From JALELF01 sp964473455 (lineage in GTDB: Bacteria; Bacillota_I; Bacilli_A; RF39; UBA660): a stretch of DNA of 64,000 bases. Of the stretch, positions 35,086 through 44,653 are shown piece by piece (within the stretch, counting starts at the first letter, position 1; every line of letters starts with the position of its first letter). A program made the translations under genes and the position numbers. The notes beneath the pieces are model-generated. The model saw only the letters and a program-made list of their open reading frames with translations. It had not been told where the DNA came from and did no database searches. Where the stretch lies: NCBI GenBank assembly GCA_964473455.1, contig CAYYQX010000002.1, positions 62,001 through 126,000 on the forward strand. The letters run 5' to 3'.

Positions 35086-35640
35086 ATTATGTATGGACTT
35101 TAATATAGTTAACTTTATGTCTTAGGTCAAGTAGGTTTTCCCTTATTTCTACTAACAATTACTCATTAGCAGTTCCCTTTTAAAGAAATAAATGCAAAGT
35201 CGCCTATTGCATGACTTGATTACCACTTAGTACATACTGTAATCTTATATTATAATGACACTCTAGGAGATTTCCTCAGCAATTTCGTTTATTATTAATC
35301 CTTTTTTGCAAGTATGGTTTCAATTACAGTATTTAAATCAATTTGGCCAAACTAATTTAAATAGAACTAATTATCCCCCATATTCACTCAAGGCAAGCTA
35401 CACTACCCGTAACGTTAGCCACATGGTAGGTTTAATCCCGTTTCATAGTAAACTATGAAATAGGTCTCAACTAAATTCTGGGTCATATGTCGTATGCCAT
35501 TACGGTTGCCCAAAATCTATTTCTTTCAGCACTCACCCAAGACTGGGCGTCTAAAGCAAGCACAAAAAGCTTCATCGGTATGCTCTTTAACGGTATTTTA
35601 ACCCCGTCTTCATAACAAACTATTTTGACTAGAATAATGT
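35056..35640 (-). ncRNA. Candidate large structured noncoding RNA (~580 nt)
   Basis: This is the longest stretch without a gene. There is no reading frame of any length, and the region is visibly richer in G and C than its surroundings (24 of 60 bases in the 35401-35460 row). On the minus strand it contains many stems, such as TTTCATAGT/ACTATGAAA (35442-35462 area), a long AT-rich stem around TTTGGCCAAA (35345-35380 area), CTACC/GGGTAG, CCCA/TGGG and CTGCTAAT/ATTGTTAG. A T-rich terminator ends it at 35055-35085 and the tagO terminator precedes it. I could not match it to RNase P RNA, tmRNA, SRP RNA or 6S RNA. Size fits classes such as OLE, ROOL or GOLLD, but that is not shown. Strand is inferred from the terminators. 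Confidence 0.6.
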
Positions 35641-35656
35641 ACCATCACATATATTT

Positions 35657-35703
35657 AGAAAAAAATAGCGATAGGAAAATATTACCGTATTTTCCCATCT
35701 CTG
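35657..35703 (-). terminator. Terminator of tagO
   Basis: GGGAAAATA/TATTTTCC with a CGGTAA loop, extended by imperfect pairs, is followed on the minus strand by a run of seven T. Confidence 0.75.
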
Positions 35704-35725
35704 TTAACATATTAGCACTTTTTAG

Positions 35726-36763
35726 CTATTTTGTCAAATTTTTCCTTTCAAATATAACATTTGTCTTAAGGACAAACAGTGTGACAATAACAAATAATAC
35801 CGCATAAATTATATAACCTAATACTCGATTATTTATAACATATACAATAGAAGCTAGAGAAAAAAGGACATTAATTACATAAATTATTAAAACTGTTTTT
35901 GGATGTGAAAATTTTTTATTTAATAATTGATGATGAATGTGACACTTGTCTGGCATTGATACTTTTTGACCTTTTAATTTTCTTCTTAAAATGGCAAATA
36001 ATGTATCTAATATTGGAATGGCTAGTATTAATAAAGGAACAACTATGGCAGAAGCTAATACGTTTTTAAAGCCTAACAAAGTTATTATTGAAATAATAAA
36101 GCCTAAGAATAAAGATCCAGAGTCACCCATAAATATCTTAGCTGGATAGAAATTATGAATCAAAAACCCTAAACAAGCTCCAAGCATGATAAAAGTAAGC
36201 TGAAAAGGAAGTGCGAACTGTCCTAATATTACAGTTATAATTCCAATAGTTAAAAAATAAATTGAACTAATTCCTGCCGCAAGACCATCTAACCCGTCAA
36301 TCAAATTCATACAGTTAATACAACCAAGCATAAATAAAATAGTAATCGGATAAGCAAAAATACCAAAATTTATATAAATACCAAAAGCATTAATTTCATT
36401 TAAAATAATCCCACCATAAACTACTACTATCAATGAGGCGATAAATTGAAAAAGAAGCTTTATTTTTGCAGAAATAGGTTTTATATCATCCATTATACCA
36501 ATAAATACAATAATAAAACTTCCAATTAATATAGATATCATTTTGTCATTAATAATCCCAAAAACCATATAGCCAAATAAAAATGCAGTATATATCGCAA
36601 GGCCGCCCATTCTTGGCATTGGAACCTTATGAACTTTTCTCTCATCAGGCTTGTCCATCGCACCAATATAAATCGCTAATTTTTTAATAATTGGGACAAT
36701 TAAAACAGAAATTAAGAATGCAGATGAGATCATAAGTAATATTTCAAGAACTATTTTATCCAT
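35726..36763 (-). CDS. tagO: Undecaprenyl-phosphate N-acetylhexosamine-1-phosphate transferase (TagO/WecA family)
   Basis: The 345-residue polytopic enzyme starts glycan assembly by placing a sugar-1-phosphate on undecaprenyl phosphate. Family motifs in order are AMDKPDERKVHKVPMPRMGG near residue 38, the catalytic MDDIKP near 92, NLIDGLDGLAAG near 150, the metal-binding FMGDSGSLFLG near 205 and CHIHHQLL near 275. The HIHH motif favours TagO/WecA over MraY. About eleven membrane helices are present. ATG 36763 has GGTGA upstream, and the longer frame is not supported. It would supply lipid-linked sugar for the surface glycan. Confidence 0.93.
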   Translation of the reverse strand: MDKIVLEILLMISSAFLISVLIVPIIKKLAIYIGAMDKPDERKVHKVPMPRMGGLAIYTAFLFGYMVFGIINDKMISILIGSFIIVFIGIMDDIKPISAKIKLLFQFIASLIVVVYGGIILNEINAFGIYINFGIFAYPITILFMLGCINCMNLIDGLDGLAAGISSIYFLTIGIITVILGQFALPFQLTFIMLGACLGFLIHNFYPAKIFMGDSGSLFLGFIISIITLLGFKNVLASAIVVPLLILAIPILDTLFAILRRKLKGQKVSMPDKCHIHHQLLNKKFSHPKTVLIIYVINVLFSLASIVYVINNRVLGYIIYAVLFVIVTLFVLKTNVIFERKNLTK

Positions 36764-36801
36764 AAACTTCACCATGCTAATATTAACACAATTTCTAAAA
36801 C

Positions 36802-36829
36802 TTGACAATATTTTGTTTAACTTTAAATA
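36802..36829 (+). promoter_or_regulatory. Promoter for the PASTA protein
   Basis: A perfect TTGACA (36802-36807) is followed after 16 bp by TAAATA (36824-36829). It lies between the divergent tagO and PASTA genes. Confidence 0.6.
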
Positions 36830-36860
36830 TATTTATTATATAATAGATATGGTGAATGAT

Positions 36861-38567
36861 ATGAAGGAAAAAAATATTTTTATAAGCATTGTAGAAATAC
36901 TATTGTTAGTAACTGCTGTTGCTTATTTTGTGATAACTATATTTTTTATTGAAGATAATAAAATATTTCATTTAATTAGTGCTGCTCTTTTATCAAGTGG
37001 TTTAATTATTCGCTTTATTGAAAACGTATCTAAAAAAAAGTCTTTATATAAAATTTTGTTTTCTTTTATTATTAGTGCTTTTGTAATTTTTAATATCTTG
37101 CACGTTTTTGGATTTTTTTATGAAAATAAAACTTTATTTGGAGATTTTTATAACACTTCAATAAACAATTTACTTTCTTTTGCGGAACAAAATAATATTA
37201 CTGTTGAACAAAGCTATGAATATAGTGACACTGTTGAAGAATTTAACATTATTAGTCAAAGTGTTTTTGCTAATACTGAATTAACAGAAGTAACTTCTGT
37301 TCGAATAGTTGTATCTTTAGGTCCCAATTATGATAAGGAAGTAATTGTTCCTAATTTAATTGGACAAACAATAAATGATTTGTTATTAATCAAAAAAGAA
37401 TTGTTTTTAAATAACATTGTTGTTAATTATGAAACAAGTGATCAGTACGCTAAAGATGTTATTATTGATCAGTCTTTTAAAGGGCAATGTAAAAGAAATA
37501 CTTTAATAACATTTACTATTTCTCTTGGCAGTGAAGTTTTAGAAACAAATATGATTTCACTAAAAGACATGTCTTTGTTTGATGCTACTTTATGGTTAAA
37601 ACAAAATGGAATAAAATATAATTTAACTTATGAATTTAATGATGTTAAAAGAAATTATATTGTTAGTCAAGATATTCAAGAAGGGACTTCAGTTAATTCT
37701 TCTATGACAATCAATCTTATTGTCTCAAAAGGTAAAAGCATAACTGTACCAAATTTACTCGATATGACAAGTGATGAAGTTATAAATTGGATAATAGACA
37801 ATGAACTAAAAATTGAATTTAGTGATAGCTATGATACTGCTATTCCTCTTGGAAAAATCATTAGTGCTAATTATAATGAAGGAGACATAATTGAAGTTCA
37901 AACACTAGTTAAAATAGTAACTTCTAAAGGACAATTACTTTTTCCTGGATTTACTTCTTTAAATGATTTTAGAACTTGGGCTAGTAAAAATAGTATAAAC
38001 TATAACGAAGAATATCAAATGAGTACTACTGTTGCTAAAGGCAATATCATTAGCTTTTCAGTTGGTACTAGCGCTATTATTGACGTTAATAGTAACATTA
38101 CTGTTTATGTTTCTAGTGGTCGCCCTGTTACTGTTCCAAACTTTTATGGCCAATCACAAAGCAATATTACTAATACTTGTAATAATATAGGCTTAACTTG
38201 TGCTTTTTATGAATCTGGTTATTCTAGTGTTAGTGCAGGTAGTTCAATTGGCCAAAGTATTAAAAGTGGTGTTGTAGTGGTTGAAGCAACTTATCTTTCA
38301 ATTGGCCTAAGTAAAGGACCAGCTCAAAATTTCACTGTTCAGATAAATCAAAGTTCAATTCAAAGCTGTATTGGAAATTCTGACTGTACTATTAACTATT
38401 TAAGACAATTATTTGCAAATAATTATCCCGGTGTGACTGTTAATTTTGTTTTAAAAACAAGTAGTGTTTTCCAATTTGCCGGTAATATTCATGAAGATTC
38501 AGCAATTAAAGATGGTTCGCTTGTTACGCAAGGAAAAACATATACAATTACAATTACTAAATCATAA
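36861..38567 (+). CDS. Membrane protein with about six PASTA repeats and no kinase domain
   Basis: The 568-residue protein has three N-terminal hydrophobic helices (about 6-30, 36-53 and 60-86). Then come about six PASTA-type repeats, each 60-70 residues and ending in a strand plus glycine: VSLG, ISLG, VSKG, VTSKG, VSSG and LSKG. Typical repeat starts VPNLIGQ, VPNLLDM and VPNFYGQ are present. The last 95 residues form a different domain with paired cysteines. PASTA repeats usually bind muropeptides in penicillin-binding proteins or PknB/StkP kinases, but neither catalytic domain is here. ATG 36861 has GGTGA upstream. Confidence 0.85.
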   Translation: MKEKNIFISIVEILLLVTAVAYFVITIFFIEDNKIFHLISAALLSSGLIIRFIENVSKKKSLYKILFSFIISAFVIFNILHVFGFFYENKTLFGDFYNTSINNLLSFAEQNNITVEQSYEYSDTVEEFNIISQSVFANTELTEVTSVRIVVSLGPNYDKEVIVPNLIGQTINDLLLIKKELFLNNIVVNYETSDQYAKDVIIDQSFKGQCKRNTLITFTISLGSEVLETNMISLKDMSLFDATLWLKQNGIKYNLTYEFNDVKRNYIVSQDIQEGTSVNSSMTINLIVSKGKSITVPNLLDMTSDEVINWIIDNELKIEFSDSYDTAIPLGKIISANYNEGDIIEVQTLVKIVTSKGQLLFPGFTSLNDFRTWASKNSINYNEEYQMSTTVAKGNIISFSVGTSAIIDVNSNITVYVSSGRPVTVPNFYGQSQSNITNTCNNIGLTCAFYESGYSSVSAGSSIGQSIKSGVVVVEATYLSIGLSKGPAQNFTVQINQSSIQSCIGNSDCTINYLRQLFANNYPGVTVNFVLKTSSVFQFAGNIHEDSAIKDGSLVTQGKTYTITITKS

Positions 38568-38598
38568 AAAAATCACTTATAATTAGTGATTTTTTTTA
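38566..38598. terminator. Bidirectional terminator
   Basis: The stem AATCACT/AGTGATT with A and T runs on either side serves both convergent genes. Confidence 0.85.
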
Positions 38599-41500
38599 TA
38601 CCTCTTCAACTGTTAGTTCAACTCTGAATCTGTTTTGATCATTAACTGACAAACTATATTTTTTATTACCGACTGTAACAGTGGCTGTAGCTTTTCTAAA
38701 TAAGTCGTGCAATTCACCAAAGTCATCGATATTACCAGTAATTGTTCTAAAATATATTACATATTTTCCAACAGATAGTGTTGAAAGATCCACTTTACCT
38801 GTTGTATTAAACCAAGATCTTGCTTTTGATAGTCCATCATTTGTTCTTAGTATTAATTCTTCTCCTATTGTTGAACCTATGTTATATGTAAATTTTTCTT
38901 CTGTTACTGTATTTTCTAAGATTAAATATCTCGTAATACTTGTTGTTGAACTGTAATTACCTTGTAGATTAAATGAGTTACCAGTTATATTTAAGCTAGC
39001 TCCAGTAAAGCTAATAGATGTATATGTATTAAACATATTAGATGAAGCTTCAGGTTCAGTTTTAGAAATCAAACCTTTTTCGTATATGAAGAGTTCTATC
39101 GGAAAGGCTTTTTTATAATTGTTGTTTCTAAATAAATAACCTCTTTCATCACTGTCTGTTGCTTTTTTAGTTACATCTTTTAAAAACAAATTACTAAGTA
39201 TTTCTTTTGTCTCATAGTTTGAGCTTCTAGCTCTAATGTAAATAGTATATTCACCTTTGGCAACGTCTTTTAAACTGACATTTCCTCTAAACCATGTCTC
39301 AGTATAAGTATGACTTTTATCGTTATAAACAGTAGTTGGATGGTCGTTTAAATACCTTTCCAGTGGTAAAACTACTTCATAACCATTGGTGTTGTTCTTT
39401 AGAATCAAGCTATATTGAATTAAGGTATCTTTTGTATTATTAATTCCAATCATAGCTAAGGAACCATTTATTTCCAATAAGTTAGTGTCTGAATTATATT
39501 CTAGTTTATTAAAGTATAACTCTCCTGTTAAAGTAGTATAACTAGTATTTTCAACGTATACTTTTATACTCTTTGTAGTTGTATTATCATCAGTATCAGT
39601 TGCGCTATATGTTAAATCATATGTTCCAGCAACTGTCTTATTAACGTTATGTGTAACTTCAATTTCAGTAATGATTCCATCTTCTAAGTCAGATGCGGTT
39701 ACACCTTCTAAATAAGTTAAGCTTTCATTTACTTTCATATAGATATTAGTTGTTCTGATAACTGGTTTAGCATTTGATACAACTTCAATACTAACTGTTT
39801 TTGTTGTTGTTAAATCAAGACTATTTGTTACACTATACTCTACAGTATAAGTTCCAACTGTTGTTGCATCAACATCATTACTTATGATATCTATTTGATC
39901 AGTAATGTTACCATCTGTTGGATCTTCTGCCCCTACTCCAAAGTATGGATCAAAAGTTGTATTTTGTAATATTTGTCTATTATTAGCAACTATTTTAGGT
40001 TTATATGTTTTTGTGATTTCAACTTCTATTGTTTTGCTTACTGAAAAGTTATTATCATCAACTACGGTATATGTTAAATCAAATGTTCCATAATTAGATG
40101 TTGTAAGTTCCGGATAGTAAGTTACTTTATCAGATAAATTTCCATCTTCAGTATCGCTAGCAGTTACATCTGTTAAGAAGTCATAATACGTATCTTGTTC
40201 AATAGTAATGTTAGAAGCTATAATCGTTGGTTGATTGTTTTTAACAAAAAGATATTCTCCTTTAATATATCCATAGCTTTTACTAAATGAATAGTTACTA
40301 CTTGAAATATTTTGATCATCGTCTAATGAGGTATCAGTATATACCTTATACCAAGCATTATTACTTTCATCGTATACTTTATCAAAGACAATAAAAGGCA
40401 CCATTGGAACTGAAAAAGAATTGTTTTTTATTATATATATTGTATCTGAAGTATCACTTGGTTCTTTTTTAATAGGAGTATCAGTATTACTTACCTTAAT
40501 ACCTAAAGTATTGGAATTATAGTCTTGCCCGCCATACATTAAATCTCTATTGTAAGCAATTCCAGCGGCTTTTTCACCCCAATAAGGGTCTGATGCATAT
40601 TTGACATTCATTCCACTACCCTTGTTGCCGTAATGGCTACCAAAGTAACGCCAATCATATGGATTACTATAGCCAGAGCCAAAAGTGCTGGCATGCGCTA
40701 GAATAGATTCTCTAATTGAAGTATATGTATTTGCACAAGTATACACGCAACCATCATTTGCTCCGTGACCAAAGATGTTAAACTTTCCAAATGATAAAGC
40801 ACTTGTTCCAGTAGCAGATTCATTTATCGCTGCTGAAAACGATAAAAGGGCATTTACTCCATATGTTTCTTGAGCTTCAATAAAGTATGCACCCTGCCCA
40901 TATAAAAGAGATATTCCTACTCTACTATTTGCCGTAAACGCTCCTGTTGCAGTATCAATATAATAACTTTGACTTTGTAATAAATTAGAGCTAAAAGAAA
41001 GAGCAATTATTTGATTAAAACTAGTTGCAGTATATCCTGTTTTACTGTGAGTTGGTAAATACATATAGTAGTTATAGTAAGGGTTAGTATAATTAATACT
41101 GTTTTCATAAGTATTATTTTTATAATCATCTATCATTGTAATATAGTTTTCATAAAAATAGTTTCCATCAAAACTGTAATAGTTTTTATTAGTTAAAAAC
41201 ATTGTTGGCGCTGCACCTAAGTTAATATACTCAACTGAAGTGTTTTCATAATAAGCATGCCAAAATTTACCACTACTTGTTTTAGTATAGTACGTATAAA
41301 CTTTTGGAATAACTTTTTCTGTTAGATTAGTCCCTGAAACATTATTGGTAATATAATTATTCATAGATATTGTCAGATTGCCAATCAAATGATATGTTTT
41401 AACTTCTCCACTTTGAGTGATTGCGTCATATTCATAGGCTCCATTTTTATCTAGTAAAACTCCGTCATTTGTATAAACATTATCATTATTTACAACAACA

Positions 41501-41964
41501 TAAGTTTTTGAAATAGTAGAAATTGGAATTATATTCACATTACTTAAACTAACCCATCCAGTAAAACCACTTATTTTTATTTTAACAGAGTTATAAGTGT
41601 CATTAAATTCCAAAAAGGCCATATCTAAATATGTATTTCTTCCTGTTATATAAGTATATTCTCCACTTAAATTTTCACTAGTATAAAGATAAATTAAATC
41701 AGAGCTTGTTCCAGTAGATTTTGCTAAAGCATATGATGCATTAACAATAACATCATTTTTTTTAATCACAGCAACAAGATTCGCACTCGCTTCATAAGTT
41801 ATCATTTTATTATAAGCACTAGTATAATTATCAAAAGTTTCTTCATTAGTTGGAGTTCCTGCTTTATCTACCGTATAAACTTTATAAGTTGATGTTGCCA
41901 AAACAGAATTAGGCATTACGAAAAAAAATAATATTAAAAATATTAATAATACTACTTTTTTCAT
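38596..41964 (-). CDS. Large secreted glucosaminidase with DUF5011/Ig-like repeats
   Basis: The 1122-residue protein has a signal peptide (KKVVLLIFLILFFFVMPNSV, cut near LATS). Residues 25-320 form a beta-rich region. The N-acetylglucosaminidase-like domain is at about 330-490, with the catalytic-type stretch YFIEAQETYGVNALLSFSAA and the YAS(D)PYWGEKAAGIAY end. An SH3-like region and then three DUF5011 repeats (each with 'ASDxEDGNLSDKVT' and 'YTVVDDN' style sequence) follow at about 575-800. The C-terminal 300 residues hold two more beta modules. There is no LPXTG anchor. It is a likely wall hydrolase for cell separation or wall remodelling, perhaps held by its repeats. Confidence 0.85.
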   Translation of the reverse strand: MKKVVLLIFLILFFFVMPNSVLATSTYKVYTVDKAGTPTNEETFDNYTSAYNKMITYEASANLVAVIKKNDVIVNASYALAKSTGTSSDLIYLYTSENLSGEYTYITGRNTYLDMAFLEFNDTYNSVKIKISGFTGWVSLSNVNIIPISTISKTYVVVNNDNVYTNDGVLLDKNGAYEYDAITQSGEVKTYHLIGNLTISMNNYITNNVSGTNLTEKVIPKVYTYYTKTSSGKFWHAYYENTSVEYINLGAAPTMFLTNKNYYSFDGNYFYENYITMIDDYKNNTYENSINYTNPYYNYYMYLPTHSKTGYTATSFNQIIALSFSSNLLQSQSYYIDTATGAFTANSRVGISLLYGQGAYFIEAQETYGVNALLSFSAAINESATGTSALSFGKFNIFGHGANDGCVYTCANTYTSIRESILAHASTFGSGYSNPYDWRYFGSHYGNKGSGMNVKYASDPYWGEKAAGIAYNRDLMYGGQDYNSNTLGIKVSNTDTPIKKEPSDTSDTIYIIKNNSFSVPMVPFIVFDKVYDESNNAWYKVYTDTSLDDDQNISSSNYSFSKSYGYIKGEYLFVKNNQPTIIASNITIEQDTYYDFLTDVTASDTEDGNLSDKVTYYPELTTSNYGTFDLTYTVVDDNNFSVSKTIEVEITKTYKPKIVANNRQILQNTTFDPYFGVGAEDPTDGNITDQIDIISNDVDATTVGTYTVEYSVTNSLDLTTTKTVSIEVVSNAKPVIRTTNIYMKVNESLTYLEGVTASDLEDGIITEIEVTHNVNKTVAGTYDLTYSATDTDDNTTTKSIKVYVENTSYTTLTGELYFNKLEYNSDTNLLEINGSLAMIGINNTKDTLIQYSLILKNNTNGYEVVLPLERYLNDHPTTVYNDKSHTYTETWFRGNVSLKDVAKGEYTIYIRARSSNYETKEILSNLFLKDVTKKATDSDERGYLFRNNNYKKAFPIELFIYEKGLISKTEPEASSNMFNTYTSISFTGASLNITGNSFNLQGNYSSTTSITRYLILENTVTEEKFTYNIGSTIGEELILRTNDGLSKARSWFNTTGKVDLSTLSVGKYVIYFRTITGNIDDFGELHDLFRKATATVTVGNKKYSLSVNDQNRFRVELTVEEV

Positions 41965-41975
41965 AATATCCTCCT

Positions 41976-43187
41976 TTATATAGATTTATAAGGGTTTGTT
42001 TCCGTTCCTTCCCCTTTAAATTCGAACGTTTTATCAATATAAATAACTGCATAACCATTATTGGTACTACTTATACTGCTATTAGTAAAAGCACCACTTA
42101 CAATACTCCAAACTGTTGTTGTATTCATACTATTAAAAGTCCAAGAGTTTTTTGCTAACCAATTATTGCTTAAACAAGCACTTGAAATATTATTTTGATT
42201 GCACGAAGAATTTATTGTAGCTTTAATAATATCGCTAACTGATAATGTGCCAATATATCCTCCAGAATTTTTTCCTTTATAAATCGTTGCTTTTTCAGAA
42301 TTTATAATATTTGTTAAACTATTACCAATAACCGTTGTAATGTAACCAACATCCCAAGAAGCATCATATACTATAAGCTCATCTTCTAGATTAATGTTTA
42401 AACTGGAAAATAATAAACTGTTTGTACTTGAAGTGGCTAAATAAGCTCCACCCGACAAATAACTATCGTTTGTATAAAAAGATGTCGTATTGTCAAACTT
42501 AACATTTTGATTTAATTTCAATAAAACCTTTACGCCTTCACTTGTAACAGAAATTATCTTTCCATTGTAGTTAAACAAAGAAATATTATTAGCTAATTCT
42601 GCTTCATTGCCTCTAAACACCAAATCCCCATTACTCATTTGATATAAGCCAGAACCACTTGTGATTACTTTGTTTCCTAGTAAATTTTCAATTGTCGGAT
42701 AATCAAATCCATTTAACTTAATGCTAGAGTATGTTTTATCGTTATATTCAGTTGCGATTATATACATATTACTATCTGGATTGTGAATTGAATTTAAATA
42801 TGCGATAAACTCAGATGAAAAATTACTATTAACAAGATTTACTTTTTCTAAAGTGTATATTGCTTTATTGACATTTAATTTTGCAAAGAAAGCTTCGCAA
42901 TAATCACTATCAATAAAAATGCTCGCGTCACAACTTGTTAAATCATAATACCCTGTCCCATTATAAGCTAAGTCATATGATATTTGTTCGACATCATATT
43001 GCAAAATAAATTTTTTAATTTCGTTATCTATATATAACCCATTAACACTGTTATAGTTAAGTGTTTCTGAGTAATTATTGTTAACATTTCTTATTTGAAT
43101 GAACAAAAATATAAGCGTTATTGTAATAAAACTGGCTACAATTAAGGTTTCTGCAAGCATAAAACCTTGGCTATTTTTTTTTATCAT
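41976..43187 (-). CDS. Large pilin-like (prepilin N-terminus) protein
   Basis: The 403-residue protein carries a class III signal: SQGFMLAETLIVASFITITL, with the cut after Gly and Glu5 conserved. It is much larger than usual pilins; a long beta-rich outside domain of about 370 residues follows. It could be a tip or minor pilin. ATG 43187 is preceded by AAGGTG at good spacing; the ATG two codons earlier is too close. It lies 11 bp from the secreted glucosaminidase gene and is divergent from the PilB/GspE ATPase, which supports joint use of the pilus machine. Confidence 0.8.
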   Translation of the reverse strand: MIKKNSQGFMLAETLIVASFITITLIFLFIQIRNVNNNYSETLNYNSVNGLYIDNEIKKFILQYDVEQISYDLAYNGTGYYDLTSCDASIFIDSDYCEAFFAKLNVNKAIYTLEKVNLVNSNFSSEFIAYLNSIHNPDSNMYIIATEYNDKTYSSIKLNGFDYPTIENLLGNKVITSGSGLYQMSNGDLVFRGNEAELANNISLFNYNGKIISVTSEGVKVLLKLNQNVKFDNTTSFYTNDSYLSGGAYLATSSTNSLLFSSLNINLEDELIVYDASWDVGYITTVIGNSLTNIINSEKATIYKGKNSGGYIGTLSVSDIIKATINSSCNQNNISSACLSNNWLAKNSWTFNSMNTTTVWSIVSGAFTNSSISSTNNGYAVIYIDKTFEFKGEGTETNPYKSI

Positions 43188-43289
43188 TATCATACACCTT
43201 TTCTATTGTTTTTATTCTAAATCTATTATATAATAATAAAGTAGAAAATACTAGATTAAGAGTAAAAAGAATGACAAGGGGATGACAAA

Positions 43290-44618
43290 ATGCTTAAAGT
43301 TTTTGACTTTGAAAAACTACCAGTAGTTGAGATTGTTAATGATATTCTAGTTGATGCTTCAAAAAGAGGAGCCTCTGATATTCATTTTGACGCTCATGAT
43401 GAATTTATGAAAATTAGAATTAGAATAGACGGAAAATTAATTGATTATGCTGAAGTTCCTAATGGCATTAAGAAAAACTTAATAACTCGTATTAAAATTA
43501 TATCAGGGATGAACATTACTGAATCAAGACTTCCCCAAGATGGGGCTATTAAGAAGAATCTACAAGATATGGATTTAGACTTACGTGTTAGCTGTTTACC
43601 TACTAATTTAGGGGAAAAAATCGTTATTCGTATCTTAGACTATAGTTTAAGTTTAAATGGTATTGAACACTTGGGTTTTAGCGAGAAGAATTATCACAAA
43701 GTTTTAAAAATGATTGGTATTCCAAACGGAATAATCTTAGTAACAGGAGCAACTGGAAGTGGTAAATCTACTACTGTATATTCCGTTCTTCAAAGACTTA
43801 ATAAAGAAGAAACAAACCTTGTGACTGTTGAAGACCCTATTGAAATGAACATTGAAGGTATTAACCAAGTTCAAACAAATAGTGAAATTGGTCTTACTTT
43901 TGCAACTGCCCTAAGATCTATTTTTAGACAAGACCCTGACATTATCATGATTGGAGAAATAAGAGATACTGAAACAGCTCAAATTGCCGTTAGAGCTTCA
44001 ATTACAGGACATTTGGTTTTATCAACTCTGCATACTAACGACTCTTTAACAACAATTGAAAGACTTATTGATATGGGTGTTGAAAGATATTTATTATCTA
44101 GCTCACTATCTGGCATAATATCACAAAAACTCGCTCGTAAATTATGTCCAAATTGTAGAAAAAAAAGAGCTACAAATGAATATGAAAAAAAATTATTTAA
44201 AACTGTTTTAAATAAAGAGGTAAATGAAATATATGTTGCGGATGGCTGTGAAGAGTGTTCAAATGGTTATAAAGGAAGAATTGCTATTCATGAAGTATTA
44301 TTGATTAATGATGAAATAAAAAATGCTATTAATACAAACATGGACAGAGAAAAATTGAGAACTTTAGTTTATAACTCAGATGTTATTACCTTATTACAAG
44401 ACGGTCTTGAAAAAGTTGAAAGCGGTCTTACTACTGTAGAAGAGTTATTGAAGATTATTGAACTAGAAAACGATGAAAAAACAGCTGGAAAAACAGATCT
44501 AAAGTCTAGTATAGAGCTTGCCAACTTAGCTCACAGTAAAAAAGAAGAAAATAAAGTAGTTGAAAATGTAGCTGCCGAAAAAGTTGTTAATATTAATGCA
44601 TTAGATAATGATTTATAA
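43290..44618 (+). CDS. Type II/IV secretion assembly ATPase (GspE/PilB/ComGA family)
   Basis: The 442-residue hexameric ATPase powers pilus or pseudopilus assembly. It begins with the N2 domain (SKRGASDIHFDAHDEFMKIR) and has Walker A GATGSGKST near residue 151, the Asp box VTVEDPIEMN near 178, Walker B RQDPDIIMIGEIRD near 211 and the His box TGHLVLSTLHTND near 236. A zinc tetracysteine site (CPNCRKK and CEECSNGY) follows. The last 70 residues are a charged extension. The size matches ComGA-type rather than full GspE/PilB proteins (about 560). Confidence 0.93.
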   Translation: MLKVFDFEKLPVVEIVNDILVDASKRGASDIHFDAHDEFMKIRIRIDGKLIDYAEVPNGIKKNLITRIKIISGMNITESRLPQDGAIKKNLQDMDLDLRVSCLPTNLGEKIVIRILDYSLSLNGIEHLGFSEKNYHKVLKMIGIPNGIILVTGATGSGKSTTVYSVLQRLNKEETNLVTVEDPIEMNIEGINQVQTNSEIGLTFATALRSIFRQDPDIIMIGEIRDTETAQIAVRASITGHLVLSTLHTNDSLTTIERLIDMGVERYLLSSSLSGIISQKLARKLCPNCRKKRATNEYEKKLFKTVLNKEVNEIYVADGCEECSNGYKGRIAIHEVLLINDEIKNAINTNMDREKLRTLVYNSDVITLLQDGLEKVESGLTTVEELLKIIELENDEKTAGKTDLKSSIELANLAHSKKEENKVVENVAAEKVVNINALDNDL

Positions 44619-44640
44619 GCACTAATTTTAGTGCTTTTAG
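44617..44640 (+). terminator. Weak terminator after the ATPase gene
   Basis: The stem AAGCACTAA/TTAGTGCTT is followed by a short T stretch. Confidence 0.6.
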
Positions 44641-44653
44641 TTTGGATGGGATT

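Noticed and set aside
35056..35640. RNase P RNA or tmRNA
   Set aside because: GAGGAAAT near 35270 (minus strand) recalls the RNase P core GAGGAAAGTCC, but the rest of the conserved core is missing. No tRNA-like ends or tag frame of tmRNA are seen.
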